Assembly: GCA_907163345.1 (NCBI GenBank)
Contig: CAJQUN010000176.1
Span: forward strand, 868,001 to 932,000
Direction of reading: 5' to 3'
From: Haberlea rhodopensis
Lineage: Eukaryota; Streptophyta; Magnoliopsida; Lamiales; Gesneriaceae
Length of the DNA: 64,000 bases
The notes beneath the pieces are model-generated. The model ran no database searches, was not told the DNA's origin, and was given only the letters and a program-made list of their open reading frames with translations. Every line of letters begins with the position of its first letter. Position 1 is the first letter of the stretch. Positions 22,221 to 32,938 of the stretch are shown piece by piece. The translations under genes and the position numbers were made by a program.

Positions 22221-23640
22221 TACTATTTACTCGACCTCAAGCAAATCAGACAAAACTACACTCTTTTTGTGGCTCATAGTTTCACAACAAACAAACTTGT
22301 CATCACTTTAGTGCCTCAACAATTTTAAACATGCACAATAATGAAAGGCGGTAAGAAGCTAACAGTGGAACAAGTTAAATCCCTAGGCATTTCATACCCA
22401 ACAAAGTAGTGAACGTGTGTGCGTGGTCATAAACAAGTGTCAAGTACAAATTATAGATCATATTAATGTAAACCTACAATAGCTCAAGTTGTACACCAAC
22501 ACAAGTATAAGCTCTCTTGCACACTCTTCTCCACTATCTTAGCTACTTTCAAACACAAATCAAATATGTCTTAATTAGCTTGTAGATTGGACTAGGTATT
22601 GACTTATGAAAGAAAGAATAGGATATATCAAACAAGAGAGTATGATGATATGCACAATATAAACTTCTCTTCTTGCATGATTTTTTTCAAACCTTGTTCA
22701 TTTTGTAAGGTTTATTTCAAATTTTTTTTCTTTTGTCCCTTGGCTCCCATTGGAGTCAGATTTTTATCTATTTTTTCAAGGCGTTCATTTTCTTTTATGC
22801 ATCTCATTCTTTTGGCAATAAAGTTTACAAAACATACACATCATACTCCCTTCAAAGATATGGATTAAAAATTATATTTAGGCTCATTAAGTAGTCAAGG
22901 AATGTCGAATGGTGGTTGTTTGTATGCATAGCATACAACCATTCTTTTACATTAAAGCTAAAAAGGGTAATAGTGATGCTTTTGTTTACATGGTAGGTTT
23001 GAAAGGCTCAAACGCATCAAAGATCGCCTATATCACTTTCGTGTTCGCAAGTAGTCTAGACATACGCCTCAAAGAGCATGTAGTTAAGTTCTAGCATGTA
23101 TCGGAGACTTATTAAGACTATCACAAAATTCACACAATCTTCACTACATTATGCACACTTCACAAGTCATGACAATATCGTGCTCAAAATATTCAAATAC
23201 TATGTCAAAGCATAATTTGTATTAGAGTTCAAAGTGTTCCAAGGTTAACAATTCACATATTTTCAAAAGTATGCATGCTATTGATTAGCTTTCATCATGG
23301 GCTAGTGATGAGCTCAAATTTTTTCAAATTGTTCGCTTCTTTTTTTGGATTTGTTTATAATAATAAAGCAAAACACACTATCAATCCCTCCCATACTTAA
23401 ATCTTACATTATCCCCAATGGAAGTCAAAATTATAAGGAAAGAGAAAAGTTAAACTAAGAAATCGATAAAAATAAAATAAAGGAAACTAACTCCACTTGG
23501 GTTGCCTATCAAGCAGCGCCTCTGTTTTACGTCGATGGTCTGATGCTAGTTTATGATCATGGTGGGTCATGCGATGTCGCTCTGTCCTTCCTTCTCCACC
23601 TTAGTACCTTCTTAACTCCTCTAAACTTAGGCTTGTTCGC
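22221..23640 (-). other. Non-coding 3' region of the Athila element
   Basis: About 1.4 kb without a supported frame on either strand. The short ORFs are low-complexity. ACTTGGGTTGCC...AAGCAGCGCC near 23,496-23,525 and the CCTCCCATACTTAAATC stretch near 23,385 are familiar pieces of Athila/Tat 3' regions. Confidence 0.6.
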
Positions 23641-23659
23641 TTTGCACTTCTTGGAGAGG

Positions 23660-24537
23660 TCACTTTTCATTCCTTGTTCCACCTCCCTTTATTGTTGACT
23701 GCTTTGGTCGATCAGGAGGGTGTTTCATTTCAATAGTAGGATGCGGCAAATGAGAAGAGATGCAGTAAGCAGTATCATGAGTAGATAAAGTAGCAAGAGT
23801 ATGAAATGTATCAACAAGACTTGGATTTGTGCCTCTTTTGGCATCAAGGCCTTCAGTAGCCTTTTCTAAATCACACAAATTGTCAGATTCGAACTCAAGT
23901 TCATCATCGATATCAATAGCACAACTAGAATGAGTTTTAATGGTTTCATAGATATTGAATCTTGCAACCTCACCACTAACCTCCATAGTCAAAATACCAC
24001 TATTAACATATATTATCGATTTGTAGATGGGGCTAGATGGATCACCATTTTTCATGTCTATGACATAGAAATCAGCGGGAAAACCAAATTGTCTACTTGT
24101 ACAAGTATATCCTCTAATACTCCCCTAGAAAGAACCATGGACATATCAGCTAATTGTATCATAGTAGAATTCTGTTTCAAAGGTCCAAGTTTTAATTGTG
24201 TGTAAATTGAGTAAGGCATGACATTAATAGATGCTCCTAAGTCTAGCAGTGTGATATCAATCCTAGTATTGCCAATCACACAAGGGATGAAAAACACACC
24301 AGGGTCCTTGCATTTAGTGGTTATGTTTCTTTGGATGACCGCAAAAACATTCTCGCCTAGTTCAATCTTGTGGCACACTTTAGGTTTCCTACTTCTTTCC
24401 GCTTTCCACACTTCCTTCAAAAATTTAGCATAACGATGTACTTTCTTCATGGCATCATTTAATGGAGTGTTTACTTCACACCTTCGAAATGTATCGTAGA
24501 GCACATTGATGCCCTTATCCTTCCGATTCATCTTCAA
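23660..24537 (-). pseudogene. Athila/Tat aspartic protease and pre-protease remnant
   Basis: 24,537 down to 24,058 encodes an open segment typical of Athila protease: KDPGVFFIPCVIGNTRIDI, the active-site-like LLDLGASINVMPYSI, and VLEDILVQVDNLVFP. The usual motif in this lineage is DLGASINLMP, so the catalytic aspartate is kept. The reading continues after a stop into 24,055-23,660, which matches the segment after protease (GILTMEVSGEVARFNIYET). The frame then dissolves where reverse transcriptase should start. This places the internal deletion just after protease. Confidence 0.78.
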
Positions 24538-25103
24538 TGCAAGGGGGAAGGGGGTTCAATTTTATAATCATGAAGTGGAGGGAACTTTACTTGTGGTTCC
24601 TCATCTTGCATAAGTTCCTCGGTGTCCTTCTCCTCTTTCACATCTTCTTGCTCGTGTGGCATCAGTACCACCTCCTCCACTGTCGTCAGTGGCATGCACT
24701 GGAGGTTGTTGAGGTCCCTGAAATGACGGTCTGTAGGATGGTGGAGGGTGATGCATCATGGATTTCCATAGTTCTGGTTCGGATGATCCCTCCAACCTTG
24801 GTTGTAGGTCCTCGATGGTGGTTCATAGCTCCTTTGTGGTTGCCCCAGAAATCCACCTGTTGCGTTCATGTGCTCAGCGGGTGTCTCTTGAAGCGAGGGT
24901 CATGCATCAGTAGAAGATTCTTGGCCAGGCAGATCCCACATGGCTTCGCCTTTAGCACGTACCTCCTGCAATATGACGCACAAGAGAGGTTAAGTCAATC
25001 AATTGTTGCTCAAGGTTATATGCATTTATCTAGTGTTGAGCCCTTGGCATTTGTCCATGTTGAGTTGTTCCAAATTATTGGGAGTTGGCAACCATCTTTG
25101 CTA

Positions 25104-25753
25104 TCAACTCCTTGCCTCCTCCGGTGTCTTGTCAATAAAGGTTCCTCCGCTAGCCGCATCCACTAGATTCCTGTCAGTAGAAAGCAAACATTCATAGAAA
25201 TATTGAATTAAAAGATGTTTACTTATCTGGTGTTGTGGGCAGCTTGCACACAACTTCTTGAAACGCTCACAGTACTCGTGCAGTGACTCCTCATTGTATT
25301 GCTTTACGACATAGATCTTCTTCCTTATATTTGTAGCCGTCAAAGCTGAAAAGTATTTCTCAAGGAAGACTCTTTGCAAATAGGTCCATGTAATTATAAA
25401 TCCTGGAGGTAGACAAAACAACCAGTCCTTAGCAGCATCCTTTAAGGAAAAAGGGAAAGCATGTAGCTTGATTTGCTCCTCAATTACTCCAGACGGCTTC
25501 ATGGTAGTGCAAACCACATGGAACTCCATTAGATGTTTGTGAGGGTCCTCACCTGCAAGTCCATGAAAAATAGGCAACAAATGTATAAGTCCAGATTTAA
25601 TTTAATATTAGTAGCAAGGGCGTGGAAAGTGATGCAAAGAGTTGTTGATCCAAGGTAGGATTCGCCAGCTGTCTCAGACTTTGATTTGCTGCCATTGTGT
25701 TCCTCTCTCAATCTTCTTCAAATCTCCTAGCTTCCCTTCTTCTCCTATGTAGT
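25104..25753 (-). pseudogene. Athila/Tat gag remnant
   Basis: 25,580 down to 25,104 encodes the retrotransposon gag core: FHGLAGEDPHKHLMEF, LHAFPFSLKDAAKDWL, YLQRVFLEKYFSA, ESLHEYCERFKKLCASCPQH. The upstream gag part (25,529-25,753) is frameshifted, and the gag start is separated by the Sirevirus: it continues at 36,101-36,170. The region between gag and protease (24,540-25,100) has no clean frame. It would have made the particle protein. Confidence 0.8.
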
Positions 25754-26914
25754 TGTTAGGATCGGTCCGGAGTGTTTAGAGGGGGGGGTGAATGAACACT
25801 CCTTACAAAATTTATCCCTTGTGATTTCTTTGTGATTAGTGAAAGAAATCTGTTACTTAATCAACTCTTTGAACAGAACAGACCACTAATAAGTAAGTGC
25901 GGAAACGGTCTGCTCTTGTGTAAGTAAGAACAGCTCGATGGCTAAGTGCAGAATGATAAGACACAGGATATGTTTCTGGAAGTTCGAAGGTGGTGTAATC
26001 CTTCTACGTCTCCCCTTCTTCCAATTAAGGAAGGTTTATACTAGAAGACTTTGATTTATACAATCCTGTTGTACAAACCCGATTCAGGCTGGATTTACCT
26101 CACTACCAGTCTGAAACTCCTAGTCACTCAACCTGCTCAGACACACTCTGTCTGACAGTTACAATATGTTGCTCACTTCTATTTTTCAATACACAATGCG
26201 CACAGTGATCCTACAATGATCAAATGTTACAAAGTAATTGCGCTTAAATAACTTCAGCTCGAAAGCTTCTGAACTTTGTAGGCGTGTGCTGTTTTGCTTT
26301 CTTGTATATTTTTCAATTGATCAGCGTGAGTTGTAGAGTCCAGAGCCTTTTGCATCTGTTTGTTGCATCTTTTTATAGTTGAAGGTGGCAACGGCATTGT
26401 TTCCCTTAATGTGCAGCTATGACTCTTTTTAAACTCTGAGAAAGCTACAGTCTTCTTCTTCAGGATACTTGCCGTTCTGGTATATGCTTTCGGCGACTGT
26501 CAGGTAAGCTCTTCTTTGTCTTCTTACCTATTATGGCAATCTTCAGTCTTTGGTCCTTTGTAGCATTAATTGCAGCATTAAATGCTACAATAAATATCCG
26601 TTGATGATTCGGACTGAGAAGCCATCCTTTATGTATCCTTGACTGCTCTGATCTGATAAAGGTTGAGATCGATCTGAAGCATCGATCTATTCAGTCTGGA
26701 ATCCATCGATCCGGTCTGATATGCAATATTCTTTATCAGTTTGCTCTGATATGTCCGATCGATCTGGTATGCCTAATTTTCATCGATCCGGTCTGAAATG
26801 CTTTGCCATCTTGCTCTGTTGAGTCCGATCGATCTGGTCAGCCTGATTTCTATCGATCCGGTCTGAACTGTTTTGTCATCTTTAAAATCTCATCGATAAG
26901 GTCCGGAACTAACA
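25754..26914 (-). repeat. Sirevirus 3' LTR
   Basis: TGTTAGGATCGG...GGAACTAACA on the plus strand. 26,640-26,905 has repeated ATCGATCCGGTCTGA and CCGATCGATCTGGT phrases, about 60 bp apart. Differences from the other LTR: one extra G near 25,781, G instead of T at about 26,033, and T instead of C near 26,370. Confidence 0.95.
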
Positions 26915-26930
26915 AATTCCCCCTTTTTGA
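26915..26930 (-). promoter_or_regulatory. Sirevirus polypurine tract
   Basis: The minus strand reads AAAAAGGGGGAATT immediately before the 3' LTR. This is the plus-strand primer site for reverse transcription. Confidence 0.85.
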
Positions 26931-27182
26931 TGATGACAAAACCTAGCTACTAAGTCTTTTTAACCAGTCTTGATAAGAGCTCTGAAGCGAATGCTTTTCG
27001 GATCGATTACTTCTTTGTTCAAAATAAATGAACATTATTAAGTTTGATCGATTCAATCTTTTATTATTAAGCCTTTATTAAAGTTCAAAATAAATGAACA
27101 AGGACTTAATCAAAAGAGGATTTTATAGATCATCAAGAAGTCCTAAATACAGACAGTCTGATAAGTTAAAAGACTAAGACTG

Positions 27183-29243
27183 CTATCTTCTTGAGCTTGG
27201 AGGCGGCTTGAAATCTGTCTTCTTTTCCCCCTTTTTGTCAGCAGCAATCTCTTGAAGGAATTCAACAACTTGGGCTAGCTGCGCGCTGATAGCGTCAAGA
27301 CGAACGTCTTGAGCGCGGAGGGAGGTAGAAACAGATGCTCTGACTTCAGTGGCTAACTCGACCTGCTCTTTCCTCAGACTGTTCTTGTAGGAGGCTTGTT
27401 GAGAAAACAGATCGTTGATGCCGCGCTGGAGGCTTCCGATACTGGCAGTCATTTTCTCTTTGAAAGAATTAAAGTCCAAAGTTGTGACTCTTTGACTTTG
27501 ATGAACTTCGAGAATTCGTTGAGTTAATGACAGACAGTTATCAGAAAAATGCTGGATAGTCCGTGCCAGGGATGGAGGTGCATCAGATAGCTGGCTGGGA
27601 GAGTGATCTGATGATGACATAGCATGATCAACTTCTTCAGCAATCGGCACGATTGAAGAAATGGCAGCTTGATGACTTTCGGATCGGATCAGAGCGACCA
27701 GATCCGAAGAAAAACTATGAATGAATGCCAAATCTTCATCTGATGGTCCCGGAGGAGAGTGGGGACTGGAGGGTTCCTCATCTTGGAGAGCTGCAACCAC
27801 TGAAGATACCACCAAATCCGGATCGATGAGGTCTGGTACTTCAGTTGGTGCACATGCCTCAGCTGGACTGTTGTGAGCATGGGAGGCTGATGACTTCAAT
27901 GGGATAGATGTTGTCGGAGAGTCCAACAGAACATGCATTGATTCATCATCTGTTGCAGACGGAGCATTAGGCAATGGCTGCTCCGCTGTTGGTTCTGGTA
28001 CGAGTGCTGCAGGCTGGTCTTCTGTCTGTTTTGCTTCAGCAGAAGGAATAACCTCGATAAAGGGTTCTGCCAGAGTCTTGCTGACAGAAGGATGATCCGG
28101 GCTGGTGGCTGGAGTGTAGATACCTAGCACCTGTCGTTGAAAGCGGACAGCTAGGGATAGAGCATGAATGTCCATCTCAAGTTGAGCAATCACAGCCCCA
28201 TCATCTCTGGCAGTAGGAGCAAGCGGATCGAAGTTCTTCTTTTTGGCAGTGAGAAGCAGATTTGCCAGTCTGAATCTGTGTTTTGCCGTAAATATCCCTT
28301 TGACTACGGGATTGGCAGAGGGAATACTAGGGGTGACTTTGGGTGCAGGGGTTGAGGCTTGTGAAGGCTGTGTGGGGGGTTGAGGTGCAGGGGTTGCTTT
28401 AGTGGGTTGCAGTATGGGTGGAGGTAGATGTCTGGTTGGTTTGGTAATCTGGGTTCGGGGCTTTTTGGGAAGTGGCTTGGTTGGGGATGAGTGAGCAGAC
28501 TGGGTTTCTTCTGAGTCAGTCTGAATGGTCAGCTTCCGCTTGACCCGAGGTTTGCGCGCATCAGCTTGTTCCTCGTCCTTCTCAATCTTGACTGAGACCA
28601 GAGTGGTAGGAGTAGGCGGAACACTCTTGGACTTCAGCAGTGCAAGCCCTTTGGAGTTGAGTACCTTAAAGGGGCGGAGAGCAGATGGCTTGCTCAGCTC
28701 GAGGCCTAAGGACTCCAAGAGCTTGCTGAGAGGAACAGCAAAGCATACGGCGTGCTTGGATGCAATCACCGTTTCCAGCAGTACTCCAAACAAAATCATG
28801 GACCAGTTTATCTTCTGTCCAGATACAATAGCTGCCATGGCCCTGAACTTCTCGGCGGTTACAGCATCAAAGCTTCCTGCTTTACCCAACAGTGGCTTGG
28901 CTACCACTTCGCACAGCACCTGGAAATGGAAGAGCATTTCCTTCTTCTTAAATGAGGGTTGCAACCGGTGGCCAGAAATAGAGATCTTCCCCTGAAGATC
29001 TAAGAGAGATGCTGGAGGAGTCTGTCCGAACTCTGTCAGGCCGGAACTGGGGAGGCCAAAGGTCTTGGCCATTGTTGTTGGCGAGATCTCGAAAGATTTG
29101 CCCTTGACAGTGGTAGAGATGGATGACTTCCGGGAGACGGCGTTGGCGAACAGCTCGCGGATCTCTGGTTCATAAACAACTGATCCGCACTCCAAAAAAT
29201 TCCGTAAACCAGATGATTCCAGGGCTCTGAAAATTGACACCAT
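27183..29243 (-). CDS. Sirevirus third ORF (env-like position, 686 aa, unknown function)
   Basis: Intact 686-codon frame between pol and the 3' LTR, on the same strand. The N-terminal ~215 residues look globular and resemble the domain annotated in many plant genomes as putative plant transposon protein; this is recognition only. One hydrophobic segment (about residues 143-170) is interrupted by charged residues and is not a convincing membrane helix. Residues ~215-520 are rich in P, S, T and acidic residues, with a basic patch (KPRVKRKL). The last ~140 residues look helical with heptad-like spacing, so a coiled coil is plausible. I see no signal peptide, N-glycosylation cluster or fusion peptide. 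The env-like label used for Sirevirus ORFs therefore describes its position only. No frame breaks. Confidence 0.8.
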   Translation of the reverse strand: MVSIFRALESSGLRNFLECGSVVYEPEIRELFANAVSRKSSISTTVKGKSFEISPTTMAKTFGLPSSGLTEFGQTPPASLLDLQGKISISGHRLQPSFKKKEMLFHFQVLCEVVAKPLLGKAGSFDAVTAEKFRAMAAIVSGQKINWSMILFGVLLETVIASKHAVCFAVPLSKLLESLGLELSKPSALRPFKVLNSKGLALLKSKSVPPTPTTLVSVKIEKDEEQADARKPRVKRKLTIQTDSEETQSAHSSPTKPLPKKPRTQITKPTRHLPPPILQPTKATPAPQPPTQPSQASTPAPKVTPSIPSANPVVKGIFTAKHRFRLANLLLTAKKKNFDPLAPTARDDGAVIAQLEMDIHALSLAVRFQRQVLGIYTPATSPDHPSVSKTLAEPFIEVIPSAEAKQTEDQPAALVPEPTAEQPLPNAPSATDDESMHVLLDSPTTSIPLKSSASHAHNSPAEACAPTEVPDLIDPDLVVSSVVAALQDEEPSSPHSPPGPSDEDLAFIHSFSSDLVALIRSESHQAAISSIVPIAEEVDHAMSSSDHSPSQLSDAPPSLARTIQHFSDNCLSLTQRILEVHQSQRVTTLDFNSFKEKMTASIGSLQRGINDLFSQQASYKNSLRKEQVELATEVRASVSTSLRAQDVRLDAISAQLAQVVEFLQEIAADKKGEKKTDFKPPPSSRR

Positions 29244-29723
29244 CGCAGCATCTTCTCCCCTGTAGATGTCATCAAACTCAACGGAGAGTGAGTTATGAGT
29301 GAGGTAGCCATATGAAAGGAGTTTAAGGAAGGTGCGAAGAGTAAGAGAGAAAGAGAGTGAGAGAGTAGAAAGCGGTAAACTGTAAAAAGTGAAAAAGTTA
29401 TGAAATGTTCAGCCCGCTAAATAGGAGAGAGAAGACACGTGTCTTTATCTCCAAGACTGAGAAATAAACTATTCAAAATGAACGGTCAGGATAAAGAAAG
29501 ATAAGGCGGTTAAAGTACAACTAGTTAAAAGGTTAATCAGTCCGGGCTGTTTTGTTTTATTAAAAAAAACAGATTATTGTCCAATCAGATCATAGGATAA
29601 AATCAGACTTGACAAGGATCGGTCTGAAAGTTCGGACCGGTCTGTGTCTTTCTGAACATTGTATTATCGATCTGTAGTGACAAAAATCTTTAAGATCGAA
29701 AAGAATAAAAACATCTAAATTAA

Positions 29724-32700
29724 TTAAGATAAGTCAATTAAACCAAGAATTTGACGGAAATAATTGAACTTAGCCTCAGGAAGTGGTTTGGTGAAGATGT
29801 CTGCTGCTTGCTGCTCTGTTGAAATGTGTTCGATCCGAATTTCCTTTTTGCCAACATGATCTCGAATAAAATGATGTCGAATATCAATGTGCTTTGTTCG
29901 AGAGTGCAAAACTGGATTATACGTTATAGCGATTGCACTTGTGTTGTCGCAAAATATCGGAGAGTCAACAGCTTGAATGCCGTAGTCTTTGAGCTGGTGT
30001 TGAATCCAGAGCATTTGAGCGCAACAGCTTCCAGCGGCTAGGTATTCTGCCTCAGCTGTGGATGTGGCAATAGATGTCTGCTTCTTACTGAACCAAGAGA
30101 TCAGTCTTTCACCTAGAAATTGACATGTTCCACTGGTGCTTTTACGATCGATCTTACACCCAGCGTAGTCTGCGTCTGAATATCCGATCAAGCTGAAGTT
30201 TGAATCTTTGGAGTACCAAAGACCAACGTTCTGAGATCCTTTTAAGTATTTCAGAATACGCTTGGCAGCAATGAAATGTGATTGCTTTGGTTCTGACTGA
30301 AATCTGGCGCACATACAGACTGAAAACATTATATCGGGCCGGCTCGCTGTAAGATATAATAGCGATCCGATGAGTCCTCTATACATGGTTACTTCAACTG
30401 CCGTTCCCCCTTCGTCCTTGTCTAACTTGATTGTTGGACTCATTGGAGTTGATGCAGTTGAGCATGTTTCCATTCCAAATCTCTTGAGGAGCTCTTTGGT
30501 ATACTTGGTCTGATTGATGAAAATGCCATTGTTGAGCTGTTTTACTTGAAGACCCAGAAAGAATGACAATTCTCCCATCATGCTCATCTCGAACTGTCCC
30601 TGCATTAACTTAGAAAACTTCTCGCATAGTTTGGGGTTAGTTGACCCAAAGATTATGTCATCAACATAAATCTGAACTAATAGGGTATGTTCCCCCTTAA
30701 TGAATTTAAAGAGAGTTTTATCTACCGAACCGATCTGGAAGTCATGGTTCAGCAGAAATTGAGATAGAGTGTCATACCAGGCTCTTGGAGCTTGTTTCAG
30801 ACCATACACTGCTTTATTCAGTAGATATACATGATTAGGATACGAATGGTTCTGAAATCCAGGTGGTTGCTCAATGTAGACTTCTTCCTGAAGCTTTCCA
30901 TTAAGAAAGGCGCTCTTGACGTCCATCTGATATACTTTGAAGTCTTTAAAGGCAGCATATGCAAGAAAGATTCGGATTGCTTCAAGTCTGGCGACTGGTG
31001 CAAATGATTCATCGAAGTCGATTCCTTCTTCTTGTCTGAATCCCTGTGCCACCAGTCTTGCTTTGTTTCTAACCACAGTTCCATCGGCGTCTAGCTTATT
31101 TCTGAAAACCCATCTGGTTCCAATAACAGGCAGATCGCTTGGTCTGGGAGTTAGACTCCAAACTTGATTTTGTTCGAATTGATTAAGCTCTTCTTGCATT
31201 GCTTTAATCCAGTTGAAGTCAGTCAGAGCTTCATCGATCTTCTTGGGTTCCAGAGTTGAGATGAAAGCAGCATGAGTGAACTCATCCATCATCTGTCCTC
31301 TGGTTCTAATTGGTGCAGACGGACTACCAATCACTAGATTAGGTGGATGCTTCTTAGTCCATCGATAGCTTGACTCTGGATTGTCTGGTTCGGTCGGATG
31401 AATAGTAGCAGCATGATCTGCATCTACTTTAATATTTGAGTCAGGAGCATCTGGATCAGCTCGATCTGAAGAAGCTTCAATGGCCTGATCCGGTCTGTTA
31501 GGCACTTCTGGTTCTGGTGGATTGTCTCTTGACCTGTTAGCTACAATCTCATCATCACTGTTAGCTTCGAGATGGATATTTTCCATCTGATTTTGAATTG
31601 AGTCCTTGTTGCCCTCAACACATAATGATTCATCAAAAACTATATGAACAGATTCTTCTACAGTTAAAGTTCGATTATTAAACACTCGATAAGCTTTGCT
31701 AATTGATGAATATCCTAAGAATATACTATTATCTGACTTAGCTTCAAATGCTGTAAGATGACTCTTACCATTGTTGTGAACGAAGCATTTACAGCCAAAT
31801 ACATGAAAGTGAGAAACAGATGGTCTGTTACCAGTCCATATTTCATATGGAGTGAGATTCAGCTTCTTGTTAATCATAGATCGGTTTTGAGTGTAGCAAG
31901 CAGTATTTACGGCTTCTGCCCAGAACTTTTGAGAGATTCCAGAATCAGCAAGCATTGTTCTTGCTGCTTCCTTGAGCGTTCTGTTTCTTCGTTCTGCAAC
32001 TCCATTCTGTTGGGGAGTTCTGGCGGCTGAAAACTCATGCTTGATTCCATGATCTTCTAGAAAGGATTCAAGATTCTGATTTGAAAACTCAGTTCCTTTG
32101 TCACTTCGAATCCTGTCTACGTTGGATGATTTCTCGTTCTGAGTGCGTTTCAGCAGCTTGATCAACTTCGGACCGGTCTGATCTTTACTGCTCAAAAATA
32201 TAGTCCATGTAAAGCGTGAGTAATCATCAATAACAACAAGAGTATACCGCATTCCCCCTAAACTTGTTATTGGTATAGGACCAAACAAGTCCATATGCAG
32301 TAATTCTAGACAGCGGGAGGAGGATTTGGCATTCTTGTTTTTGAAGGATGATCTGATCTGTTTGCCCATTTGGCAAGCTTCGCAGATCTTATCCTTGGCA
32401 AAGTCGATCTTGGGCAGACCGATAACTAAATCATGTTTACACAGGCTAGCAATGGTCTTAAAGTTGATATGATTCAAGCGCTTATGCCATAACCAGTGTT
32501 TATTATCATTGTTAGCGATGAAGCAGGTAGGATTATCAGGTTGAGCATGATTCCAGTTAATCTTATATGTGTTTCCATTCCTGATTCCTACGAGCATGGT
32601 TATACCGTCTGATGATTTAACAGTGCAAGTGTGTTTATGAAATTCTACAGCATAACCATTATCACAGAGTTGACTGATACTAATCAGATTATAGCACAGA

Positions 32701-32873
32701 TTTTCAACTAACAGCACATCATTGATAATAATGTTACCATGGACAATCTTACCCTTGCCCACGGTCTTACCCTTTGAGTTATCTCCGAAGATGATCTTGG
32801 GTCCAGTGCATTCTGTGACTTCAGACAGCAGCTTGATGTTTCCAGTCATGTGACGAGAGCACCCGCTGTCCAA
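29724..32873 (-). CDS. Sirevirus pol (protease, integrase, reverse transcriptase, RNase H)
   Basis: A 1,049-codon open frame. Protease motif DSGCSRHMTG is at residues 2-11, so the start methionine given is only where the frame is called; real pol extends upstream (SDWYL precedes it) and is made as a fusion with gag. The integrase zinc finger H130, H135, C163 and C166 is followed by the core with LLHMDLFGPI (D195), the IRSDKGTEF region and NGVAERRNRT. Reverse transcriptase lies at about residues 575-800, with YVDD near 734. RNase H ends the protein, with TSTAEAEYLAA near 938. All catalytic motifs are present and there is no internal stop, as expected for a recent insertion. Pol is in a different frame from gag, with the junction at 32,880-32,940. 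Confidence 0.93.
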   Translation of the reverse strand: MDSGCSRHMTGNIKLLSEVTECTGPKIIFGDNSKGKTVGKGKIVHGNIIINDVLLVENLCYNLISISQLCDNGYAVEFHKHTCTVKSSDGITMLVGIRNGNTYKINWNHAQPDNPTCFIANNDNKHWLWHKRLNHINFKTIASLCKHDLVIGLPKIDFAKDKICEACQMGKQIRSSFKNKNAKSSSRCLELLHMDLFGPIPITSLGGMRYTLVVIDDYSRFTWTIFLSSKDQTGPKLIKLLKRTQNEKSSNVDRIRSDKGTEFSNQNLESFLEDHGIKHEFSAARTPQQNGVAERRNRTLKEAARTMLADSGISQKFWAEAVNTACYTQNRSMINKKLNLTPYEIWTGNRPSVSHFHVFGCKCFVHNNGKSHLTAFEAKSDNSIFLGYSSISKAYRVFNNRTLTVEESVHIVFDESLCVEGNKDSIQNQMENIHLEANSDDEIVANRSRDNPPEPEVPNRPDQAIEASSDRADPDAPDSNIKVDADHAATIHPTEPDNPESSYRWTKKHPPNLVIGSPSAPIRTRGQMMDEFTHAAFISTLEPKKIDEALTDFNWIKAMQEELNQFEQNQVWSLTPRPSDLPVIGTRWVFRNKLDADGTVVRNKARLVAQGFRQEEGIDFDESFAPVARLEAIRIFLAYAAFKDFKVYQMDVKSAFLNGKLQEEVYIEQPPGFQNHSYPNHVYLLNKAVYGLKQAPRAWYDTLSQFLLNHDFQIGSVDKTLFKFIKGEHTLLVQIYVDDIIFGSTNPKLCEKFSKLMQGQFEMSMMGELSFFLGLQVKQLNNGIFINQTKYTKELLKRFGMETCSTASTPMSPTIKLDKDEGGTAVEVTMYRGLIGSLLYLTASRPDIMFSVCMCARFQSEPKQSHFIAAKRILKYLKGSQNVGLWYSKDSNFSLIGYSDADYAGCKIDRKSTSGTCQFLGERLISWFSKKQTSIATSTAEAEYLAAGSCCAQMLWIQHQLKDYGIQAVDSPIFCDNTSAIAITYNPVLHSRTKHIDIRHHFIRDHVGKKEIRIEHISTEQQAADIFTKPLPEAKFNYFRQILGLIDLS

Positions 32874-32938
32874 GTACCAATCTGATGCGAGATTCTTCTG
32901 TACCTGTCATCACACATATTTATTGTTGGTACCCAATC

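Noticed and set aside
28525..28995. 156-codon plus-strand frame
   Set aside because: Antisense shadow of the Sirevirus third ORF.
27183..29243. True retroviral-type envelope gene or an endogenous virus
   Set aside because: No signal peptide, glycosylation cluster, fusion peptide or clear membrane anchor; element structure is that of a Copia retrotransposon.
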